From Gp6-AA40 sp035647075 (GTDB lineage Bacteria > Acidobacteriota > Vicinamibacteria > Vicinamibacterales > UBA2999): a DNA stretch of 62,024 nt. Below the pieces are notes generated by a model. That model did no database searches. It worked only from the letters and a program-made list of their open reading frames with translations, and was not told where the DNA came from. Positions 25,264-33,959 of the stretch are shown in pieces. The stretch is from the NCBI GenBank assembly GCA_035647075.1, contig DASROF010000213.1:1-62024 (forward strand), given 5' to 3'. A program made the position numbers and the translations under genes. Positions within the stretch are counted from its first letter, which is position 1, and each line of letters opens with the position of its first letter.

Positions 25264-25326
25264 CTCACAACTGCCAACTTACAACTCAGAACCCACTACC
25301 AACTAGCCAACTAGCTAACTAGCCAA
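25264..25326. repeat. Low-complexity intergenic words (CCAACTAG type)
   Basis: 63 bases made of variants of ACTGCCAACTTACAACTC and of CCAACTAG/CTAACTAG, repeated five times at the right end. The final copy supplies the TAG stop of the DHS-like gene. No promoter or terminator shape is obvious. Confidence 0.75.
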
Positions 25327-26493
25327 CTAGCGATGCCTTTCCAAATCCGGCATCGTATCCACCGTCTCTGCAGGCTGCGGATGCTCGCGGCGTGCGGCAG
25401 ACGCTTCCCTTTTCAGCACAGCGACGAGTTCGTCGCGCCTGTGCACAAGGTTCTTCCGTTCGCGACGACCTGTCGGTGCACCGACGACGTACTCGCAGAA
25501 CAGTGGAAATCCGATCGTCGAGTCCACATACGCGACAGCGGTATCCGGCAGCACGCCGGGATTGACCTTTCCCCAGCTTACGGCCTCGGCCGGCGTCGCG
25601 CCCGACAAGCCGCCCCAGACTACAGAATCAGTCGTGATCTGAATGAAAAACTCGTTGCCGCCCTTCGGGATGCCGTAGACCTCCCAGAGCGTCGGCTGCC
25701 CCTGCAGGTAGAAATTCTTGGGCGATCCCCCTCCAAGAATCACGCAGCCGTTCTTCTTCCCCGCCAGGATGAACGCGCACACCTCGTTGACATCTTTATT
25801 AGGGTCAATCATCAGGCGGCTGTCGTTCATCAGCTCGTGGAAAGCGATGTTCATCCCAATCGAGCTGTCCCCGGGTGACGACGTATATATAGGGACGCCT
25901 GTGGCGGCGGCGGCCGCAACCACCGAGTGTTCCTGGCAGCCCGGGTGCTTTTCCATCAGATCGAGACCAAGCGCGTAGTGGAATTCAGCGGTGGAGACCG
26001 GACCATTCATCCCTGACCGGTTCAGGAAGTCACGTATATACGCGTCGGTCTCGAGCAGCACGCTCGACGGAAACAGGACGTCGTAGATGCGGATGACGCC
26101 TTCTTCATATAGCTCGACGTCGTTCACAAACGGCGAGCCGCGATGCAGCGTGAAATTCAGCGCATAGTGCAGGTCATGGTAGAGGTTGGCACCGGTGCTG
26201 ATTACGAAATCGACCAGTCCACGCTCCATCAGCTCCACGACGCATCCGCCCAGGCCTGCCGGTGTCATCGCGCCGGCGATCGTCAATCCGATCGTCGTGT
26301 CGTTTTCCGGCAACAACATCTTGTCCGTGAAGATGCGACAGGCCTCGCCAAGCCGGGCTGCGTTGAATGCCTGAAACCCGTCATCGATCAGTTGACGCAG
26401 ATCTGCGCTGCCGCGCGGCCGGTAGTAGCGGATCGGCTTGCCTGAAAGGTAATTGGATTTCTTTTCCGTTGCTCCGGGTGCACGGTACGGCAT
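25327..26493 (-). CDS. Bacterial deoxyhypusine synthase-like protein
   Basis: 388 residues. DHS-family features: IGLTIAGAMTPAGLGGCVVELMERGLVDFVISTGANLYHD (NAD-binding start), GVPIYTSSPGDSSIGMN, GGGSPKNFYLQ and SGATPAEAVSWGKVNP, containing the lysine that forms the covalent imine in eukaryotic DHS. Bacteria lack eIF5A, so relatives are thought to act on polyamines (for example homospermidine) or other substrates. The C-terminal 45 residues are charged and poorly conserved, and the stop is in a low-complexity repeat, so the tail may be repeat-altered. Confidence 0.85.
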   Translation of the reverse strand: MPYRAPGATEKKSNYLSGKPIRYYRPRGSADLRQLIDDGFQAFNAARLGEACRIFTDKMLLPENDTTIGLTIAGAMTPAGLGGCVVELMERGLVDFVISTGANLYHDLHYALNFTLHRGSPFVNDVELYEEGVIRIYDVLFPSSVLLETDAYIRDFLNRSGMNGPVSTAEFHYALGLDLMEKHPGCQEHSVVAAAAATGVPIYTSSPGDSSIGMNIAFHELMNDSRLMIDPNKDVNEVCAFILAGKKNGCVILGGGSPKNFYLQGQPTLWEVYGIPKGGNEFFIQITTDSVVWGGLSGATPAEAVSWGKVNPGVLPDTAVAYVDSTIGFPLFCEYVVGAPTGRRERKNLVHRRDELVAVLKREASAARREHPQPAETVDTMPDLERHR

Positions 26494-26625
26494 GTGCTGG
26501 CTAGCTTAGCATCCTGCCTGTTTTTGCCGTCGAGTGCTGACGCTTTCGGCGGCTGTGGGCGGCCTTCGATCGATCCGATAACAGTCGAGCGTGGTGTTTT
26601 TCCTCCCCCAATCGTCGACGACGAG

Positions 26626-27963
26626 ATGAGCGTAGTCACCCGATCGGCTCCCCCGATTCGTTTTGAACGCATGGCCGAAACCGAGGGACGTTTCCGTACG
26701 CTCGTGCAGTCTCCGCTGCGGGCGGGCATTCTCAGATTTCTGAGCGCGCGCCCGGCGGAGTCATTCGACATCGAGACCCTGATGGCAACGTTTGGCCGCT
26801 TGCGGCTGGACGTCGAGAACTGCCTGATCGAGCTCGTTGACTTCGGGCTGGTCACGCGCTTCCCCGGCGAGCCCGCACGGTATGCGGGGACGGAGATCCT
26901 CGACGATCACCGCCGGGAACTGCTCGACACCTTCCTCGAGCGGCGCGCGTCGGTCAGCATGGAGGATCAGTCGCCGTCGGTGCAGCGCTTCCGCGAGATG
27001 ATTGGACGCGACGAGAAGATGCTCGTCGTGTTCGAGTGGATTCGCACGGCGGCCAAATCCGACATTTCGGTGCTGATCCTCGGCCCCACCGGCTCCGGCA
27101 AGGAAGTCGTGGCGCGGATGATCCACGAGTTAAGCCGCCGCGGACGTGAAAACTTCCAGGCCGTCAATTGCGCGGCCCTTCCCGACACGCTGTTCGAGTC
27201 TGAAATCTTCGGCTATGAAAAGGGCGCGTTTACCGGCGCGCACGATCGGAAGCCCGGGCGCGTGGAGCTGGCGAACGACGGCACGCTGTTCCTCGACGAA
27301 ATCGGCGATCTCTCGCTCGTGGCCCAGGCGAAACTGCTGCGCGTGCTCGAAGATCGGCGCTTCGAGCGGCTCGGCGGTCAGAAGTCGATCCACGTCGATT
27401 TTCGACTGATTTCCGCGACCAACCGCCCGCTCGAGCAGTTCGTCCGCGACGCACGGTTCCGCGAGGACCTCTATTACCGTGTCAACGCGTTTTCCATTCG
27501 ACTACCCTCGCTGCGCGAGCGGCCGATCGATATTCCCGTGCTCGCCAACAAGTTCGCGGCGCGCTACTGCGCGTCGAACGGGATGCCGCTCGACTCCAAG
27601 ACGTTCTCTCCGGAGGCGCTGACGCGCCTGGTGGCGTACCCGTGGCCGGGAAACATCCGCGAGCTGGAGAGCACCGTGTCGCGGGCAGCGCTGTCCGCGC
27701 CCGGCCGTGTCATCCGCGACACCGACATCGAGTTTCTGCACTCGCATTCGCCGATTGCGGCACCGCAGGCCGAACCGCGCGGCCTGCAGACGCTCGCGGA
27801 AAACGAGCGTGAACACGTCGCGCGCGTGCTCGAGTCGTGTGATTGGAACAAGAAGGAAGCCGCCCGGCTGCTCGATATCAGCCGCGGCACGCTGTATCGC
27901 AAGATCCTCGAGTATCAACTCCGGCCCGAATCCAAGTCTTCAAGAAACCGATCCGCTCGATAG
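26626..27963 (+). CDS. Sigma-54-dependent transcriptional activator with unusual N-terminal domain
   Basis: 445 residues from ATG 26626. AAA+ core with Walker A GPTGSGKE (from residue 153), the sigma-54 contact loop GAFTGA (from 200), Walker B TLFLDEIGDL and arginine finger region REDLYYRV. C-terminal Fis-type helix-turn-helix (KKEAARLLDISRGTLYRKI). Instead of a receiver or GAF domain, residues 15-110 look like a winged helix (SPLRAGILRFLSARPAESFDIETLMATFGRL). The signal it senses is unknown. No -24/-12 promoter was found in the window, so its targets are probably elsewhere. Confidence 0.88.
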   Translation: MSVVTRSAPPIRFERMAETEGRFRTLVQSPLRAGILRFLSARPAESFDIETLMATFGRLRLDVENCLIELVDFGLVTRFPGEPARYAGTEILDDHRRELLDTFLERRASVSMEDQSPSVQRFREMIGRDEKMLVVFEWIRTAAKSDISVLILGPTGSGKEVVARMIHELSRRGRENFQAVNCAALPDTLFESEIFGYEKGAFTGAHDRKPGRVELANDGTLFLDEIGDLSLVAQAKLLRVLEDRRFERLGGQKSIHVDFRLISATNRPLEQFVRDARFREDLYYRVNAFSIRLPSLRERPIDIPVLANKFAARYCASNGMPLDSKTFSPEALTRLVAYPWPGNIRELESTVSRAALSAPGRVIRDTDIEFLHSHSPIAAPQAEPRGLQTLAENEREHVARVLESCDWNKKEAARLLDISRGTLYRKILEYQLRPESKSSRNRSAR

Positions 27964-28798
27964 AAGCCAGCAAGCGGCGGCAGCGGGCGTCTGACACCGT
28001 CTTCCGCAAAGCCGCTCACGACGCCGAAGGCCGCTGCGATGGCGAGTACGGTCGCTGGACGCCAGCTCCGTGAGCTGGCTGGCCGCCTCAGCCTTCTCGC
28101 GCGGTCAGTACATTCGAGTCGGCCTGACCTTCGTAGGGATTTGTCTCACCGGCACACTGAGCTTGACGCGCTTCTATCGCGCGGCAGTACAGGCATCGAG
28201 TCAGCTCCTACTCGCCGCGGTGGGGACAGGGGAGCGAGCAGAAACCGACTTCCGGCGCGCAGCACCAGCGGTCCGCTGATCGGCACGCCACTCGCTCTTT
28301 GCCGCCGCGTGTTGCCCAATCCTCAAGGTCAGATCACAATCCGCGGTCAGGCTCCCTAACCACAGAACGCGTTCAACGCTGTCACGAAATAGCTCAACGT
28401 GCTGAGCAGCCGCGCGCGCTCTGTCTCGTGCGCGTTCAACCGCCACGCAGAATTTCGGACCCGCCTCAGATTCTCTTCCCTGCTCACTGAGAACACGCAT
28501 CGCAAAGTCTGCCGGAGAGGCGACAGGTTCGCGGCAGATCACCGCAGAAGTGCGCACATCGATCGCGTGTCCAACGTTGTTCTTTTTTGCAACGTTTCGA
28601 CGCTTCTCCTTAGCAGTTAGCAATTTACGCGTACCTCGCAAACTCGCGCGTGCGCAGGATCTGCACACGTTGATCACCGTCAAAGTCTGACCTCCTCGTC
28701 GTTTCACCAGCTAACTGCTTCACGCGCAAACGTTTAGATATATCCACGCGGTGATCAAAAACCGCGGCAGACCTCTTGCCATTGTCCAGGTCGGACTC
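27964..28798. other. 835-base non-coding or decayed region upstream of the NIVWST protease
   Basis: Base composition is less GC-rich towards the 3' end. About 28190-28300 repeats the element seen upstream of aspT. At 28573-28596 is a perfect palindrome, AACGTTG / CAACGTT with a 10-base T-rich loop. Open frames exist on both strands (the longest on minus, 28201-28707) but none has family similarity, a good ribosome site or coding-like composition, so no gene is called. AT-rich GTTTAGATATATCC at 28731-28744 could be part of the protease promoter. Confidence 0.5.
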
Positions 28799-31096
28799 AT
28801 GACAAACCGACTTGCACAATTTGCCACTCTGACCGCCGCCGCTCTCGCGAAGGCCGTTCGCGTCCTCGCCATCGCGGTCGTCGTCGCAAGCATTCCATCG
28901 CTTGCCATGGCGGACCCGAAAGACAAGATGGACGCGCAGGTTCGCGACCGCTCGAGCCGCATCTCCGGCACCTCGCGCGTCATCGTCGAGTTCGTCTCCG
29001 AACCCGACGTGAAAGCGTTCGGCAACGGCACCGCCGGACGGACGCTCGGCGCGCACGGCCAGGTTGCAGAAATTGCCAACACCAGCCTGCTGACACTGGC
29101 CGCCGACACCCGCGTCGTGAAGATGTGGCTGGATCGGCCGGCGTTCGCAACGCTCGAGCGCACGGGCACCGCCATCGGCTCAACGCTGGCGCGAGCGAAT
29201 TACGGTGTATCCGGCCGCGGCGTCGGCGTGGCGGTCATCGATTCCGGCATCACGGCATTTCACGACGACCTCTACGACAGCCACAGCAACAACGCAGCAT
29301 CGGCGGTCGTGCACTTCAAGGACTTCACGGGCACGGCAAACGGCAACAGCACATCGGACGACTTCGGTCACGGCACGCACGTGGCGGGCATCATCGCCGG
29401 CTCCGGGTTCGACTCGGACGGCAAGCGCACGGGCATCGCGCCTGGCGCGAGCCTGATCGGCTTGCGCGTGCTCGACGGTCAGGGCCAGGGCTACATCAGC
29501 GACGTGATCGCGGCGCTCGACTACGCGGTCTCCGTCAAGTCCGCCTACAACATTCGCGTCATCAACCTCTCGGTCGCCGCGGCGCCGAGCGAGTCCTATT
29601 TCACGGACCCGCTCACGCTCGCCGCGCAGCGCGCCGTCCAGGCTGGCATCGTTGTCGTCGCGTCGGCTGGCAACCTGGGCCAGAACGAAAGCGGCCAGGA
29701 GCAGTTCGGCGGCATCACGGCGCCCGGCAACGCGCCGTGGGTGCTGACGGTGGGCGCCAGCAACCATCACGGCACCGCGAAGCGCAGCGACGACACGGTT
29801 GCCGAGTTCAGCTCGCACGGTCCGACGTGGATCGATTTCGTCGCCAAGCCTGACCTGATCGCGCCGGGCGTCGGCATCGAGTCGCTGGCCGATGGCCACA
29901 GCACGCTGTATGGCCTGCTTCCCAACTATCTGCTCGACGGCACGGTGAAGACGCCGTTTAAGCCGTACCTGAGCATGAGCGGCACGAGCATGGCCGCGCC
30001 GGTTGTGACGGGCACGGTGGCATTGATGCTCGAGGCGAACCCCTCGCTCACGCCGAACGCCGTGAAGGGCATCCTGCAGTACACCGCGCAGGAGCTTGCC
30101 GCCAACCAGCTCGAACAGGGCGCGGGCCTGCTGAACGCGATGGGCGCCGTGCGGCTCGCGAAGAACTTCGCGTCGGCGAGCAACACCGTGGACACGCTGT
30201 CCGACGAAATCGCCGGCGAGATCATCCCGTGGTCGCGTCACATCCTGTGGGGTAACTACCTCATCACCGGTGGCATTCCGCAGTCGAGCGGCAACGCGTG
30301 GGCGCTCAACGTGCCGTGGGGGTCGCTGACGACGCCATCCGGGACGTCGATCATCTGGGGCACCAACATCGTCTGGAGCACGCGCGGCGACGGCAACATC
30401 GTCTGGAGCACCGCGAAGAATTCCAGCGACGGCAACATCGTGTGGAGCACCGGCGGCGCGGATCAGAACATCGTCTGGAGCACCGGCCGCGACAGCGACG
30501 GCAACATCGTGTGGAGCACCGGCCGCTACGTCGCCGACGGCAACATTGTCTGGAGCACCGGCCGCGATAGTGACGGCAACATCGTGTGGAGCACCGGCCG
30601 CGACGAGAACATCGTCTGGAGCACCAGCTTCGGCGACGGCAACATCGTCTGGAGCACGCGCTCGTCCGACGGCAACATCGTCTGGAGCACCGCGTTCGTC
30701 ACGAACGTCGTGTGGGACACCGACTGCGGCGGCCGCAACTGCCGGAACGTCCGCTGGGGCGATCGCAGCGGCTCGTTCGTCTGGGGCACCGCCCGCGGCG
30801 ACGAGAACATCGTCTGGAGCACCAAGTCGGTCGACGGCAACATCGTCTGGAGCACGCGCACCTGGGACGACGGGAACATCGTCTGGAGCACGGGCCGCAG
30901 CGGTGACGAGAACATCGTGTGGAGCACCGCGCGATCCGGCGGGGACGACCAGAACATCGTCTGGAGCACGCGCGGCGACGGCAACATCGTGTGGAGCACC
31001 AACATCGTCTGGAGCACCCGCTCCTCCGATCCCGACAACAACATCGTGTGGTCCACGAACATCGTGTGGAGCACCAACATCGTGTGGTCGACATAG
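28799..31096 (+). CDS. S8 family subtilisin-like protease with C-terminal NIVWST repeats
   Basis: 765 residues from ATG 28799. Signal peptide to about residue 38 (ending SLAMA), inhibitor-like propeptide (about 45-115), then the catalytic domain with Asp148 (AVIDSGI), His191 (GHGTHVAG) and Ser397 (SGTSMAAP). From about residue 500 to the end is a low-complexity tail with 20 exact copies of NIVWST plus variants IIWGT, NVVWDT and FVWGT, spaced mostly 9-14 residues by Gly/Asp/Arg/Ser linkers, with the last copies nearly back to back. Secreted; the tail is probably structural or a surface-attachment module. The stop codon TAG lies in a palindromic repeat. Confidence 0.9.
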   Translation: MTNRLAQFATLTAAALAKAVRVLAIAVVVASIPSLAMADPKDKMDAQVRDRSSRISGTSRVIVEFVSEPDVKAFGNGTAGRTLGAHGQVAEIANTSLLTLAADTRVVKMWLDRPAFATLERTGTAIGSTLARANYGVSGRGVGVAVIDSGITAFHDDLYDSHSNNAASAVVHFKDFTGTANGNSTSDDFGHGTHVAGIIAGSGFDSDGKRTGIAPGASLIGLRVLDGQGQGYISDVIAALDYAVSVKSAYNIRVINLSVAAAPSESYFTDPLTLAAQRAVQAGIVVVASAGNLGQNESGQEQFGGITAPGNAPWVLTVGASNHHGTAKRSDDTVAEFSSHGPTWIDFVAKPDLIAPGVGIESLADGHSTLYGLLPNYLLDGTVKTPFKPYLSMSGTSMAAPVVTGTVALMLEANPSLTPNAVKGILQYTAQELAANQLEQGAGLLNAMGAVRLAKNFASASNTVDTLSDEIAGEIIPWSRHILWGNYLITGGIPQSSGNAWALNVPWGSLTTPSGTSIIWGTNIVWSTRGDGNIVWSTAKNSSDGNIVWSTGGADQNIVWSTGRDSDGNIVWSTGRYVADGNIVWSTGRDSDGNIVWSTGRDENIVWSTSFGDGNIVWSTRSSDGNIVWSTAFVTNVVWDTDCGGRNCRNVRWGDRSGSFVWGTARGDENIVWSTKSVDGNIVWSTRTWDDGNIVWSTGRSGDENIVWSTARSGGDDQNIVWSTRGDGNIVWSTNIVWSTRSSDPDNNIVWSTNIVWSTNIVWST
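30350..31096 (+). repeat. Tandem coding repeat AACATCGTsTGGAGCAC
   Basis: DNA basis of the NIVWST tail: a 17-base core with an occasional G/C difference, repeated about 20 times with variable spacers of 12-25 bases, shrinking to zero at the 3' end (NIVWSTNIVWST). Spacer length changes by whole codons, as expected if slippage or recombination is selected to keep the frame. Prone to copy-number change. Confidence 0.9.
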
Positions 31097-31114
31097 TGTC
31101 CGGCTTCAGCCGGA
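31093..31114. repeat. Tailed palindrome at the protease stop codon
   Basis: ATAGTGTCCGGCTTCAGCC and the closing GGAC form a GTCCGGCT-TC-AGCCGGAC stem. The TAG of its tail is the stop codon of the protease gene, directly after the last NIVWST. The remaining gap to 31236 includes a 15-codon open frame (31181-31228) with a GAGG site, not called as a gene. Confidence 0.85.
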
Positions 31115-31236
31115 CTGGCGAGCAGCAACCGTACGCAGGGCCAGGCTTTCAGTCGGGCCAATCAAGGAACGAGGACGTCATGAGAACTCGAATCACCATC
31201 ATCTGGCTGCCGATCGTTTCGCGCTAGGAACCCGCC

Positions 31237-33120
31237 ATGCTGACCCAGCCATCATTCTGGCTCCTAGCCAGCGTGATGCTGGTCGCGACCCTCGGGTTCC
31301 GCCGCGCCTATCGGGCTAACCGTACTCTCGCAGACCAGCTCGCGCAGGAGCGCAAGCGCGCGCAGCAGATGAGCGAACTCCATCTCGCCACCATCGAAGC
31401 GCTCGCGCTCGCGATCGACGCCAAGGATCAGACCACCTACAACCACGTCGCGCGCGTTGAGCTGTACGCCACCGCGCTGGCGCGGACGCTGCACATGTCG
31501 GACGTCGACATCGAGGCCGTGCGCACTGCGGCGCTGCTGCACGACATCGGCAAGCTCGGTGTGCCCGAGCACATTCTCGCGAAGCCCGGGCCGCTGACGC
31601 CCGACGAGTTCGAGAAGGTCCGGATGCATCCGCAGATCGGCGCGGACATCCTCAGCGCCGTGCCGTTCCCCTATCCCGTGGCGCCGCTCGTCCTCGCGCA
31701 CCACGAGCGATGGGATGGCCGCGGTTATCCCGACGGCCTCAAAGGCGAGGACATTCCGCTCGGTGCGCGCGTCCTCTGCCTGGTCGATTACTTCGACGCG
31801 CTCACGTCCGACCGGCCGTATCACAAGCCGCTGCCGATGGACGCCGCCGCCGAGCTGATCAAGCAGGAGTCCGGCAAGGCACTGGATCCGGCCGCCGTGG
31901 AGGCATTTCTGCAAATCCTTCCAGAGGTTCGTGGACAGGTCGAGGCCAACCTTCAGGCTGGCCGGTACCGTCCGCGGATCCTCCCCATGTCCGCCAGCGA
32001 AGGCGCGCCGATCAGCGGCAGCCCGCGTGCGGCGGCTGGCGTCAGGCCCTCGGTGTTCGAGGACATTGCCGTCGCGCACCGCGAGATTTACGCGTTGTAT
32101 GAGCTGGCGCAGACGATGGGCACCACGCTCGGCGTCAGCGAGACGATGGGGCACATCGCGTCGAAGCTCAGTCGGGTCGTGCCGTTTGCCGCGTGTTCGC
32201 TCTTCCTCTATACCGAGGAGGACGACACCGTGCAGTGCCGGTTTGCCTCCGGGACCGACGCCGAGCTGCTGCAGCCGCTCGTGTTGAAAAGCGGTGAGGG
32301 GGTCACCGGGTGGGTGGTCCGCAATCGTCGTGCGCTCGTGAATGGACGGCCGAGTTCGGACCTGCATGCCGCCGGATCCGTCCACACCACCACCCTCGAG
32401 TCGGTGCTCGTCTGCCCGCTCGTCTCAGGCAACACGATATTCGGCACGCTGGCCGTCTATCACACCACCGAGGCGTTTTACGCCGACGATCACCGCCGGC
32501 TGCTGGAGCGCGTCTGCGAGCAGGCATCGGCCGTGATTCGCAACGCTATTGTTTTTGATCAGACGCACGAGGCGTCGCTGACCGATTCGCTGACCGGACT
32601 GCCCAACACGCGTTTCATGTTCCGGCACCTCACGCGCGAGCTCGCGCGGACGCAGCGTCTTGGCGCCGATCTCGCGCTGATCGTGCTCGACCTCAACGCG
32701 TTCAAGGAGATCAACGACACCCACGGCCATCATGTTGGCGACCGTGCGCTGCGGGAGGTGGCCAACGTGCTGCGCGCCACCATCCGGCCGTATGACGTGT
32801 GCGCGCGCTATGCCGGCGATGAATTCGTGATCGTGCTGCCCGGCTGCAACATCGAAGAGGCAGAGAACAAACGTCGCGAGCTGCAGGAGGCCATCGAGCG
32901 GGTCGTGTTCGAGCCCGTGCCAGACCTGCGCCTGCCACTGTCGATCAGCGCCGGCGCCGCCGTTTACCCGCACGACGGCGAGACGTATGAATTGCTCCTG
33001 GCCGCCGCAGACCGGCGGATGTATGGCGACAAAAGCCGCCGCCGCGCCGAGACTCCTCGCCACCACGAGCCCGTGTTGCGAGCGCTGTCTGGTACCGCGT
33101 ACGACATAACGCCTGTTTAG
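31237..33120 (+). CDS. HD-GYP, GAF and GGDEF protein (cyclic-di-GMP turnover)
   Basis: 627 residues. N-terminal membrane helix (1-20), HD-GYP phosphodiesterase (about 45-225) with LLHDIGKLGVPEHIL (His102-Asp103) and HHERWDGRGYP, GAF (about 285-445), and a diguanylate cyclase domain (about 455-610). The cyclase signature is AGDEF rather than GGDEF, a variation often still active, and the inhibitory-site RxxD is present as RPYD five residues before it. It could both make and break c-di-GMP, with GAF input deciding. Follows the subtilase on the same strand by 140 bases. Its stop is in a TTTAGTCCTTGG word repeat. Confidence 0.9.
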   Translation: MLTQPSFWLLASVMLVATLGFRRAYRANRTLADQLAQERKRAQQMSELHLATIEALALAIDAKDQTTYNHVARVELYATALARTLHMSDVDIEAVRTAALLHDIGKLGVPEHILAKPGPLTPDEFEKVRMHPQIGADILSAVPFPYPVAPLVLAHHERWDGRGYPDGLKGEDIPLGARVLCLVDYFDALTSDRPYHKPLPMDAAAELIKQESGKALDPAAVEAFLQILPEVRGQVEANLQAGRYRPRILPMSASEGAPISGSPRAAAGVRPSVFEDIAVAHREIYALYELAQTMGTTLGVSETMGHIASKLSRVVPFAACSLFLYTEEDDTVQCRFASGTDAELLQPLVLKSGEGVTGWVVRNRRALVNGRPSSDLHAAGSVHTTTLESVLVCPLVSGNTIFGTLAVYHTTEAFYADDHRRLLERVCEQASAVIRNAIVFDQTHEASLTDSLTGLPNTRFMFRHLTRELARTQRLGADLALIVLDLNAFKEINDTHGHHVGDRALREVANVLRATIRPYDVCARYAGDEFVIVLPGCNIEEAENKRRELQEAIERVVFEPVPDLRLPLSISAGAAVYPHDGETYELLLAAADRRMYGDKSRRRAETPRHHEPVLRALSGTAYDITPV

Positions 33121-33203
33121 TCCTTGGTCCTTGGTGCTTCGTTCTTAGTCCGTCCCTGGTCCTTGGTCCTTGGTGCGCGAACTGAAGTTGTAAACTCCCT
33201 TCA
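33121..33203. repeat. Low-complexity word repeats (TCCTTGG type)
   Basis: About 55 bases of TCCTTGGTCCTTGGTGCTTCG and CCGTCCCTGGTCC words, the same vocabulary as 7603-7755. The last 25 bases (GAACTGAAGTTGTAAACTCCC) precede the GTG start of the reductase and have no clear ribosome site. Confidence 0.7.
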
Positions 33204-33959
33204 GTGCCAACGCTTACCCTGCCGCTGTTGAGCGTGACGGCCGCGACGCCCCGCTCGCGTCTGGTCACGCTCGATCTCCGGAATCAGTCGTTTGAGTTCA
33301 GACCCGGGCAGGCTGTCTTGATCGGCGCGCCTGGCACCGAACGGCGTCCGTACTCGATCTCCAGCTCACCGGAGATGGCCGCCGAAACGCATTCCCTCGA
33401 CCTGCTGATCGCGCTGGAGGCTGACGGGACGCTCGGGCCGCATCTGGCCGCCATCGCGCCGGGCAGCGCCATCGATCTCGAGGGGCCGTTGGGCACGTTC
33501 CTGTTTCCTGAAGAAACGCCAGCGCAGCGGCTGCTGTTCGTGGCCGGCGGGACCGGGATCGCGCCGCTGCGCGCGATGATCGACCACGTCCTACGGCGCG
33601 AAGCCGCGTATCGTCTCTCGCTGCTCTATAGCGCCAGGAACGGCGACGAGTTCGCGTTTATCGAGGAGCTGCGGGCTCACGAATCCAGCGGCCGATTGGA
33701 GGTGCACCAGACGGTGACGCGGGACGACGGCGCGGAGTGGGCTGGGAAACGTGGGCGCATCGGCCGGGCGCACTTCCAGAGCGTCGTGCACGACCCCGCC
33801 AATACCCTGTGCTTCGTCTGCGGGCCGCGAGCGATGGTGAACGAGTCCGTCTCGACGCTCGCCGGGCTGGGGGTGCCGGCGGACGCTATTCGCACCGAGG
33901 CGTGGAGCGTGCCGCGCGTTATGACACGAGGTGACGGCCATTTGATTGGAGGCTCCTGA
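33204..33959 (+). CDS. FAD/NAD(P)-binding oxidoreductase, ferredoxin-NADP reductase family
   Basis: 251 residues, GTG start. FNR fold: FAD-binding barrel with RRPYSISSSP and GPLGTFLF, NAD(P) domain with VAGGTGIAPLRAM and VCGPRAMVNES. No iron-sulfur domain or membrane helix, so a soluble flavin reductase. The acceptor is unknown: candidates are ferredoxin, flavodoxin or a monooxygenase. Its TGA overlaps the ATG of the next small gene by one base (TGATG). Confidence 0.85.
   Translation: MPTLTLPLLSVTAATPRSRLVTLDLRNQSFEFRPGQAVLIGAPGTERRPYSISSSPEMAAETHSLDLLIALEADGTLGPHLAAIAPGSAIDLEGPLGTFLFPEETPAQRLLFVAGGTGIAPLRAMIDHVLRREAAYRLSLLYSARNGDEFAFIEELRAHESSGRLEVHQTVTRDDGAEWAGKRGRIGRAHFQSVVHDPANTLCFVCGPRAMVNESVSTLAGLGVPADAIRTEAWSVPRVMTRGDGHLIGGS

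Noticed and set aside
28490..28550. Cyclic-di-GMP (GEMM-like) riboswitch before the subtilase, suggested by GCAAAG and a following hairpin
   Set aside because: The conserved GNRA-loop hairpin, the tetraloop receptor and the spacing of the GEMM core are absent.
28201..28707. 168-codon minus-strand open frame upstream of the subtilase
   Set aside because: No ribosome site, no recognisable domain and it covers the repeated element; judged a chance frame.
30350..31096. CRISPR-like array
   Set aside because: The repeats encode NIVWST in a single open frame, with spacers that are themselves codon-like and similar to each other; no cas genes nearby.
31181..31228. 15-codon open frame (MRTRITIIWLPIVSR) with a GAGG site before the HD-GYP gene
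   Set aside because: Too short to support as a gene without conservation; possible leader peptide only.
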